Source: CAZOWL01 sp964583605 (GTDB lineage Bacteria > Pseudomonadota > Gammaproteobacteria > Chromatiales > Chromatiaceae). From it: 29,420 bases of DNA. The stretch covers positions 1 to 29,420 of the forward strand of contig CAZOWL010000055.1 in assembly GCA_964583605.1 (NCBI GenBank). The letters are read 5' to 3'. The notes under the pieces are model-generated. The model had not been told where the DNA came from. It saw only the letters and a program-made list of their open reading frames with translations, and ran no database searches. The position numbers and the translations under genes are program-made. Below, one piece after another: positions 1 to 6,153 of the stretch (positions are counted from its first letter, which is position 1; the number at the start of each line of letters is the position of its first letter).

Positions 1-54
1 GGCGAGGCGACATTTCATCGTCCGGGGTGGGTCGGCTCGCCCCATGATCGTTAG
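1..54 (-). repeat. Terminal copy of a 66-bp palindromic dispersed element (truncated by window edge)
   Basis: Read on the minus strand, this begins ctaacgatcatggggcgag and continues to the window edge. It matches the last 55 bases of the window (29366-29420) with one mismatch and matches the full-length copy at 5994-6059. This copy and the 29366 copy share two differences from the internal copies in the left arm (gagccgaccc where the internal copies have gaggcgagcc), so they form a subtype. It lies inside the SDR reading frame that begins at 333. The right arm and outer border are outside the window. Confidence 0.85.
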
Positions 55-333
55 CACCGCATCGCCCTGCTCGCCGGGCGGCGCCGAGTTGAGTAGATGC
101 GTGGTCCCGGAGAGTACGTAGGCCACCTCGCTTGCGGCCTCTTCCCCGTCGAACACGACCGCCTCGATGCCGTCGCGACGCAGCTGTTCGGCCTTCTCCG
201 CCGAGCGGCAGGTGCCGGCGACCTCCCAGCCTTCCTGCAGCCAGGCACGGGCCAGCGCTCGGCCGACGTAGCCGAGGCCGAAGCAGAACAGGCGCCAGCT
301 CACGTCAGTCGATCGTGCTGCGGTCGTTGTCAT
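1..333 (-). pseudogene. SDR-family NAD(P)-binding protein (YeeZ-like), 5' part, interrupted by repeat
   Basis: The ATG at 333 follows a GGGAGCGAC ribosome-binding site. The 93 codons down to position 55 give an N-terminal Rossmann fold with GLGYVGRALA (the GxGxxG dinucleotide-binding loop, residues 19-24), then a VAGTCRS segment and a THLLNSAPP strand. These are typical of the YeeZ-like branch of the extended SDR/epimerase family, whose substrates are mostly unknown. The gene is the last of the heme operon, 69 bases after the HutW-like gene. From position 54 the frame runs into the palindromic repeat; if the repeat is complete, its far end supplies an in-frame TAG, giving a protein of about 115 residues where the family is usually about 280. 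It could also be intact if the window edge is a misjoin. Confidence 0.7.
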
Positions 334-402
334 GTCGCTCCCTTCATTGCAGAGGAACCCACCAGTCGCAAGCTATTCGCATCGCTCCAGAAAGGACCGG
401 TT

Positions 403-1812
403 TCAGGCCCCAGCATCGACCGCCTCGGCCGCGGACCGAGCCTGCTGATCGCCGATGCACTGATGGAGCCACTCGAGCAGACTCTGAGTCATGGTGACCT
501 GCCAGAACCGGCCTGCCTGCGTCAGGTCGAGCCAGTCGCCGTCGCGGGTCAAGAGTCCGGCACGCTGCCACTGCGCAAAGAGCGGTCCAGCCAGCGCATC
601 GAGATCGAGCCCCGTCGACTCGGCGAGGACCACGGCCAGCCGGGCACTGTCCAGGTGCCCGCGCTCCATACCGGCCTTGATCAGATTGAACAGGCGGTGA
701 TAAGGGGAGTGGCGCATCAGTTGAGCGACCGGTGAGAGGCCCCGTGCGATGCGCCGGCGATACTCCTCGGGCTCAGGGACGAGGCGATAGGAGCAGCCAT
801 CGAGGAAGCCGCCCGCACCGGCGCCGAAGGCGAGACAGCTCGCGCCGCCCTTGATCTCGAGGTTGTAGAGGTTGCGTTCGCAGGTGCTGCGGCGCCAGTG
901 GCTGTTCGAGAGGAGCTCCCAGCGCGCGGCGTCCATGAGCTCGGCGCCGCGCGCATAGTACACGCCATGATTATCGGCCGAGGCCAGTCGCAGCTGACCG
1001 GAGCGGGCTCGCGCCGCGAGCGGGCTATTGGGTACGAGCCTCAGCGCGTAGAGATCCGCGCCGTCGAGGCCGATCTGGATCGCGTTACGGACATCCTGCT
1101 CCCAGACGCGGAGGTCTTGATCGGGCAGGCCGAAGATCAGATCGATCACGATCGCCGCCTGGTCGGCGGCCATCAGCCGCTCGAGAAAACCGATTAGCGT
1201 GCGTCGCGGCGTGCGGCGCCCGAGGCGGCGGCGTAGCGCCTCTTCGAAAGACTGCACGCCGAGCGACAGGCGATTCGCCCCGGCAGTGAAGGCGGCTTGC
1301 GCCTTGTCGATATCGAATCCGTGGGCTCGCCCTTCGACGGTGATCTCGCAGTCGGCGGATAACGGCAGGTGCACGCGCACCGCCTCGATCAGGCGGACCA
1401 GGTCACGCGTGGCGAGCAGCGTCGGTGTCCCGCCGCCGAAATAGACGGCCTGGATCGGTCCTGCGGCCTGGTAAGGCGCATCGCGGTCCTGACGCAGCTG
1501 CTCGATCATGGCATCGACGTAGGCCGGTCCCTCGTCCTTATTCCATCGGCTCTGATAGAAGCCGCAGAAGGCGCAGCGGCCGACACAATAGGGGATGTGC
1601 AGGTAGGCGACCGACTTGCCGCGGCGGGTCTGGCCCTGCAGCGACTGCCAAGTGGTCTCGACATCCTCATCCGGAACCGGCGAGAGGCCGATGAAGGGGT
1701 GTACGCCCCGACGGCGATCAAAGGCGTCGGCGAGCGGTGTGCTGCCCTCGCGCGCGAAGAACCGCTCGATCGTATGCCGAGGCGCCGGGGCTATTGCGTA
1801 GGCGTGGGTCAT
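403..1812 (-). CDS. hutW: HutW/ChuW-like radical SAM enzyme of heme utilisation
   Basis: This protein of about 469 residues has the radical SAM cluster motif CVGRCAFC (CX3CX2C), preceded by YLHIPYC and followed by the glycine-rich YFGGGTPT strand, the layout of the HemN/HutW family. The C-terminal HemN-like wing domain follows. ChuW/HutW enzymes open the heme ring anaerobically by SAM-dependent methylation, releasing iron. Placement directly after hmuSTUV-type genes supports HutW rather than a HemN coproporphyrinogen dehydrogenase, which is the main alternative. I chose the ATG at 1812 because GGGAG lies about 9 bases upstream; ATGs at 1827 and 1857 are possible but lack a better site. The frame is intact, in contrast to the upstream genes of the operon. 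It is cytoplasmic and presumably co-regulated with heme uptake. Confidence 0.8.
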   Translation of the reverse strand: MTHAYAIAPAPRHTIERFFAREGSTPLADAFDRRRGVHPFIGLSPVPDEDVETTWQSLQGQTRRGKSVAYLHIPYCVGRCAFCGFYQSRWNKDEGPAYVDAMIEQLRQDRDAPYQAAGPIQAVYFGGGTPTLLATRDLVRLIEAVRVHLPLSADCEITVEGRAHGFDIDKAQAAFTAGANRLSLGVQSFEEALRRRLGRRTPRRTLIGFLERLMAADQAAIVIDLIFGLPDQDLRVWEQDVRNAIQIGLDGADLYALRLVPNSPLAARARSGQLRLASADNHGVYYARGAELMDAARWELLSNSHWRRSTCERNLYNLEIKGGASCLAFGAGAGGFLDGCSYRLVPEPEEYRRRIARGLSPVAQLMRHSPYHRLFNLIKAGMERGHLDSARLAVVLAESTGLDLDALAGPLFAQWQRAGLLTRDGDWLDLTQAGRFWQVTMTQSLLEWLHQCIGDQQARSAAEAVDAGA

Positions 1813-1869
1813 CGCGGTTGCTCCCATGCTAGCCAGGGCATTCCGACCGCCTTGCAAGCGAGTCGTCGC

Positions 1870-2760
1870 TCACGGTCGCGGCCGCTCGCCTGGGAAGCGT
1901 GTTCTGTATCGGCCGCCCGGCAATGCCTTCGGGGGGCGCTGCGGTAAAGCCCGCCGTGACGGCATCGGTGGCTGGTCGGCGCGCCGAGGGACGATCAGCG
2001 GGCAATCGAGCTCCGGATGCGGGATGACGCGTACCGGCAGCCCGAAGGACTCGGCGATCAGCTCCGCCTGCAGCACCCTGTGCGCCGGCCCGCTGGCGAT
2101 CAGCTGCCCGTCCTTTAGCACGGCGATCCGATCGCCATACTGCGCGGCAAGATTGAGGTCGTGCAGCACGACCAGGACACCGAGGCCGCGTCGCGCCCAT
2201 TGCCGCGCGAGCCCAAGTGCCCCGTGCTGGTGGGCGAGATCGAGGCTCGCGGCCGGCTCGTCGAGCAGCAGGAAGCGTGGCTCGTCCTCCGGCAGCGGCT
2301 CCCAGAGCTGGGTGAGGACGCGCGCCAGGTGTACGCGTTGCCGCTCCCCTCCGGAGAGGGTTATGTAGCTTCGCTCCCTGAGGTGCCCCGCCTCGGTGGC
2401 GAGCAGCGCTTGGCCCGCGATCGCGATATCACCGCGGCCAGGGCCGCCGTGCGGGATGCGGCCCATCAGGGCGACCTCGAGCCCTGTGAAGGGAAAGCTC
2501 AGCGGGCTCTGCTGGGGTAGAACGGCCCGACGTTTGGCACACTCGCGCGGCGGCCAGCTCGGCAGTGGACGGCCATTGAGGTGGATCTTGCCGCTGTCGG
2601 GGACGAGCTCGCCGCTGAGGCACCGGAGCAGCGTCGATTTGCCGGCACCGTTCGGCCCAAGCACGATCAACACCTCGCCGGGCTGGACACTGAGGTCGAC
2701 TCCCCGCAGCAGCTCGCGACCTCGGGCCAGGTGGCGCCGCCGAGACTGCCCATCAGCCAA
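1870..2760 (-). pseudogene. hmuV: Heme ABC transporter ATP-binding protein HmuV, N-terminus lost
   Basis: The ATPase of the heme importer shows Walker A GPNGAGKST (residues 35-43 of the open frame), signature LSGGERQRV, and Walker B RFLLLDEP with the D-loop SLD. Family resemblance starts abruptly at RGRELLRGVDL. The 15-20 residues that normally precede it (first strand and start methionine) are missing, and the only upstream start in frame is a TTG inside the hmuU sequence at 2760. Similarity to the HmuU permease stops in another frame at the same point (about 2727), so a deletion appears to have removed the end of hmuU and the beginning of hmuV. The C-terminus has an extra basic tail of about 35 residues before the stop at 1870. 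A functional protein is doubtful unless translation starts at an unusual codon. Confidence 0.8.
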
Positions 2761-3380
2761 AAGGTCAGGGTGCGTAGCTCCTGGTCGTCGGCGAGATAGG
2801 TCAGGAGGCCGGTCCCGGCGCCGCAGAGGGCATTGATGGCGATACCGGCGAGCAGCAGCGTCGTGACCGAGGTATGGCCCTCGTTGCTCGCTAAGCGATA
2901 GATGATCAGCGTCGTAACGAGGCCGCCGGCGAAGGCCGCTAGCGGGAGGCTGAAGGCCCCGAGCGCTGCCATCAGGAAGGCCAGCCCATGGGGACCAAGG
3001 ACAATCACGGCGACCGCGGCCAGGGCCGCCCCGGACGAGACGCCGATCAGTCCCGGGTCCGCCAACGGGTTGCGGAAAAGCCCCTGCATCGCCGCGCCTG
3101 CCACCGCGAGTCCGGCGCCCACGGCCAGGCCGAGAAGCGTGCGCGGCAACCGGATCGCGAGGATCACCGCCTCGTGTTGCGGCGGCACTTCCGGCACCGG
3201 CAGGCCGATCCAGCCGCCCAGTGTCAGCACGACCTGCTCCGGCGGGATCGTGACCGGTCCGATGGCGATCGACAGCAGCGGGATTGCAGCGGTCATGGCT
3301 GCGAGGCCGATCAGCGTCCAGCGCTGATGCTGGTGACGGCGCTGCAGTGCGGCGCCGGCGGCGATCACTGTGCTACTCAC
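2667..3380 (-). pseudogene. hmuU: Heme ABC transporter permease HmuU, C-terminus lost
   Basis: This is a FecCD-family permease. Residues 21-40 form the first membrane helix, LAIRLPRTLLGLAVGAGLAVAG and GLFRNPLADPGLIGVSSGAA are the hallmark segments, and a helix carrying LLLAGIAINALCGA follows. The conserved stretch FWLMGSLGGATW ends at residue 218 and is followed by 19 unrelated residues and a stop. FecCD permeases are usually 330-350 residues, so about the last third, including late membrane helices, is gone. The GTG start at 3380 overlaps the TGA of the preceding gene (GTGA), consistent with translational coupling. The truncation point coincides with the start of HmuV similarity in the next frame. 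Confidence 0.85.
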
Positions 3381-4984
3381 CGGCGCGATTCACCAGGATG
3401 GAGTGTGCGCATGCGCCCTGCGAGCTCGGTGACGGCGGTGCCGAGCCGCGGACCGAAGCCGAGCAGCAGCGCGGCATCCATCGTCACGATGCGGCCGGCC
3501 TGGCCTGCCGGCGTCGCCGCCAGGCCGGCGCGGGCGAGCACGGCATCGACCCCGCCGAGCCCCTCCAGCTTCCCCTCGGTCATCAGTATCACGTCGGGAG
3601 CGGCCGCCAGCGTAGCCTCCGCGCTCAGCGGCTTGTAGCCGCTGAAGGCCTCGTGCAGGACATTCTCGCCGCCGGCCAGGCGGATGACGGTGTCGGCAGC
3701 GGTGTCGCGCCCAGCGGCGCGGCCGCCGCCTGAGCCAAAGTGCAGAAGGAAGAGGACTCGCGGCGGCGCCTCGGCGAGCGGTGTGACGCGCGCGAGATCG
3801 GCGTCGATCCGTGCGATCAGGGCCGTGCCGGCCTCGGACCGGCCGAGCAGGTCGGCGAGCGTCGCGATCTGCTGGCGCAGGCCCGCTACGGTTGGCTCGT
3901 CGGGTACGAGCTCCACGCGTACACCGGTGGACGCGAGCTGCTCGATCACCTCGCTCGGCCCCGCCGCATCCGTCGCGAGCACGGCCGTCGGCGCTAGGGC
4001 CAGGATGCCCTCGGCGGAAAGCGCCCGCTTGTATCCAACGGTCGGAAGTGCCTCGGCCTGCGGCGAACGCACCTCTCTGCGACGCAAGTCGCGCGCAACG
4101 CGCTGCTCATCGCCTGCGCCATCCGCAAGAGGGCCGTCAGCGGGTAGCTCCTCGAGCAGCTCTCGCCAGGCCATCGACTCGGATGCGTTGCCTTTACGGT
4201 GTCCGAAGCACTGCAGCAGTAGCTCGCCGGCGACGTCATAGCACTCAAGGCTGGTCACGATGCCCTGGTCGGTGGGCTTGCGCACGACCCAGACCTCGGC
4301 GAGACGCGGCTCGAGCAGGTGCAGGTTGAAGTCGGGATCGAGCACATTGAGCCAGTCGCCGACGATCGCGACACGCCGGACCGGTCCGGTATGGATCTGG
4401 ATGCAGCCGCGGTTGCCGACGAAGAGCATCACCGGCAGGGCGCGGGCACTGGCCTGCTCGAGCACCTGGCGGCAGCTCGACACGGCCACGGGGTAAGCGA
4501 GGTCCCGGCCGGCCAGTCTCAGTGCCTGACGCCGCTCGACCCGAAAGTGTTTCAGCAACGCGTGGAGCTCGTGCGTATTGGTCATCGCCAGCCAGGCCCA
4601 GCGCAGCCCCTCTCGCTCGATCTGCTCATCCGGTAGCGGTGCCCGCCGTGGTGGCTCTGGGTCGATGCGCAGCGGCGGCGGCTCGGGCGCGCGGAAGCGC
4701 TCGACGAGCTCGGCGTAGGCTGCCGCGTCGGTCCCGTCCACGCGATAGATCTTGTGCACCGCCACGCCGTGGCCATCGAAGAACTGCAGGCTCTCGCGCA
4801 AACCGGAGCGCGCCGGCTCGCCCAACGCGAAGCCGTAGCGCCAGTGGCGCAGAAAGAGCCGTAGGTCGATGTGGCTGCCGACGACCTGGCCCATCGCGTG
4901 GCTGCGGTAGATGGCGACCTCCTCGACCGGACCGGTCTTCTCGATGACCGCCAGTGAGGCGGGCGGTGTGTCAGGTGCAGCCAT
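3377..4984 (-). pseudogene. HmuS-HmuT fusion: hemin-degrading factor joined to heme-binding protein
   Basis: A single open frame of 535 residues joins two heme-utilisation proteins. Residues of about 12-290 match HmuS/HemS/ChuS, with IDLRLFLRHW, FFDGHGVAVHKIY, VGNRGCIQIHTGPV, VLDPDFNLHL and VVRKPT. About 80 N-terminal residues of the usual 340-350 are absent. At the end of HmuS (FGHRKGN, AWRELLEEL) the frame passes directly into HmuT at GAGDEQRVARD, followed by LPTVGYKRALSAEG and a complete C-terminal lobe. HmuT is normally a secreted periplasmic protein; here its signal peptide and first 30 or so mature residues are missing, so the HmuT half would be trapped in the cytoplasm behind a cytoplasmic protein. 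This looks like an in-frame deletion fusing hmuS to hmuT. The ATG at 4984 was chosen because GAGGAG precedes it; an in-frame extension to 5053 has no family similarity. Confidence 0.75.
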
Positions 4985-5198
4985 GGCTCGGCTCCTCGAT
5001 GGCCGTGGACGCAGGGAGCCGCAGGCAGCAACGGCCCCCGTGATCGATGTCATTCATGTAGCATCCCCCGGCGCACTGCGGCTCGGGCCGACGGCGCCGT
5101 GCCGAGGAGACCTCTGCGCCGGCTGTAACGACACCTGTGCGCCACGGCTATGCGGTTTGACGCCTGCTGATTCTCTTTCGAGTTGCGCGGCGAGCGGT
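4985..5198. other. Gap between small protein gene and HmuS-HmuT fusion; hmuS start missing
   Basis: These 214 bases hold no recognisable coding sequence on the minus strand. A normal HmuS would need about 240 bases of coding sequence immediately upstream of the surviving part, but none of the three minus-strand frames here reads like the HmuS N-terminus. The upstream part of hmuS therefore seems deleted rather than merely frameshifted. Confidence 0.5.
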
Positions 5199-5483
5199 TC
5201 AGGTGCGGCTGTCACCGCCGAGCTGGGCGCCAAGCCGACGCCAATGCACCGCGAGGTCGCAGAAGGCATCACGCTCATTCGGTTGGTCGCGCAGTGCAGA
5301 ATGCAGATAGAGTGCTTGGCAGTGTCGCACCACGCGCTTGGCTACGGAGGCGGAGCGGCCATCGCGGATGTAGCGACGGATTAGGTCTCCGAGGTTCTTT
5401 TTGAGCATGTCGGGAGGGAGGTCGTCGGGGATGTCGTCGGTAAGCCTCTCAAGATCGTCTTGGGTCAGCGCTAGGTCGGTCAT
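5199..5483 (-). CDS. Small conserved-looking protein at the head of the heme operon
   Basis: The protein has 94 residues, with a start at 5483 preceded by AGGAG about 12 bases upstream. It is soluble, has no signal peptide, and begins with an acidic LTQDDLERLTDDIPDDLP segment followed by a basic helical stretch (KKNLGDLIRRYIRDGRSASVAKRVVRHCQALYLHS) and a C-terminal tryptophan-containing HWRRLGAQL motif. I do not recognise a named domain. Its position, first on the minus strand before hmuS and behind the likely operon promoter, suggests a role in heme or iron handling or its control, but that is inference. The frame is intact. Confidence 0.65.
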   Translation of the reverse strand: MTDLALTQDDLERLTDDIPDDLPPDMLKKNLGDLIRRYIRDGRSASVAKRVVRHCQALYLHSALRDQPNERDAFCDLAVHWRRLGAQLGGDSRT

Positions 5484-5556
5484 GTCTCAAAACTCCTGCG
5501 TGGGATGGAGACCTGGCGAGGAGTCGCTGACTGCCCGGGCCATTGCCGGGCGCTTG

Positions 5557-5618
5557 CTAAGCTTTGGGCCAGGTGGGGTCGATTATTCGCGAATACGAAC
5601 GATTCGCGCAAAGCTTAG
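5557..5618. repeat. Nested inverted repeats upstream of the heme operon
   Basis: An outer perfect 10-base inverted repeat (ctaagctttg at 5557-5566, caaagcttag at 5609-5618) encloses the inner cgcgaat/attcgcg repeat (5588-5594 and 5602-5608). The inner right arm abuts the outer right arm. There is no U-rich tail, so an operator or RNA structure is more likely than an intrinsic terminator. Confidence 0.6.
5582..5611 (-). promoter_or_regulatory. Candidate sigma-70 promoter with operator-like palindrome in its spacer
   Basis: Read on the minus strand, TTGCGC (5611-5606) and AATAAT (5587-5582) are separated by 18 bases. The spacer and flank contain a perfect inverted repeat, cgcgaat-N7-attcgcg (5588-5608). 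The promoter lies about 100 bases upstream of the start at 5483 and would drive the heme operon. I do not see a convincing Fur box (19-bp GATAATGATAATCATTATC type). The regulator is unknown. Confidence 0.4.
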
Positions 5619-5993
5619 ACCTGCCCAAGGATCCCTGTCAACGCCGCGACCGGCGTTGCTGTGGGGTGATCCACAGATCGAACTGACTTCGGCCCAGGGT
5701 GTCGGTTGGCTTGCAGCCCGGCGCTAGCCTCCAGAACGGCGAATACGGCGCCGTACCCGTAGCCGGGGGCTTGCGCTTCGGCCAGTTAAAACCCATGCCC
5801 CGCTCTGAACAGCCGCTGGGCCGGGAAGCTCAAACCGGGGCCTGGCATCGAAGATCGCAAGTGGGTTTGTATTCGCGGCTCGTTGTCCTCAATGCCGGCC
5901 CGCTCGACGTTCTTGCCCAAACCGTGCGGCCGAGATCTCTGTGGGCGGGTCCCCGGCTGCCGCTCCGGTGGAATTGGGAGAACGACGGCGACG

Positions 5994-6059
5994 CTAACGA
6001 TCATGGGGCGAGGCGAGCCACCCCAGATGATGAAAAGTCGCCTCGCCCTTGATCGTTAG
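5994..6059 (+). repeat. 66-bp palindromic dispersed element, full copy
   Basis: This copy begins ctaacgatcatggggcgagg and ends tcgcccttgatcgttag. The arms of 22-23 bases are inverted repeats differing by one mismatch and one single-base gap, around a loop of about 20 bases (gccaccccagatgatgaaaa). It sits in a non-coding gap between two minus-strand genes. Other copies are at 1-54, 20894-20957 and 29366-29420. It has no coding capacity and resembles REP- or MITE-type palindromes. No clear target-site duplication is visible. Confidence 0.9.
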
Positions 6060-6153
6060 TGAAGCCTTTCTAGCCGTCGCGGATGACTCTCCTCGGACGG
6101 CCTAGACCTGGCCAAGCCAAACGCTTGGGCTGTCAACGACTTCTGCAGCTGAT

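Larger units (their letters stand above)
5484..6153. other. 670-base non-coding stretch
   Basis: This stretch separates the heme operon start from the end of the hydrolase gene. It contains the nested palindromes and candidate promoter near 5557-5618, a short GC stem aacgcc/ggcgtt at about 5640-5657, the 66-bp palindromic element at 5994-6059, and two related segments (tagacctgcccaag...ctgtcaacg at 5616-5643 and tagacctggccaag...ctgtcaacg at 6103-6138) that bracket the middle. Open frames in between have no recognisable protein features. Confidence 0.6.

Noticed and set aside
97..735. Plus-strand open frame at the window start
   Set aside because: It spans two minus-strand genes (SDR and HutW) with clear family motifs, so it is a shadow.
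403..1812. HemN coproporphyrinogen III dehydrogenase
   Set aside because: The radical SAM core fits both, but the position in the hmu operon favours the HutW/ChuW heme-degrading branch.
5484..5640. Fur box ahead of the heme operon
   Set aside because: No 19-bp match to the GATAATGATAATCATTATC pattern was found; only other palindromes are present.
5699..6052. Possible 117-residue gene in the 5.5-6.1 kb gap
   Set aside because: No ribosome-binding site and no recognisable protein features; it runs into the palindromic element.
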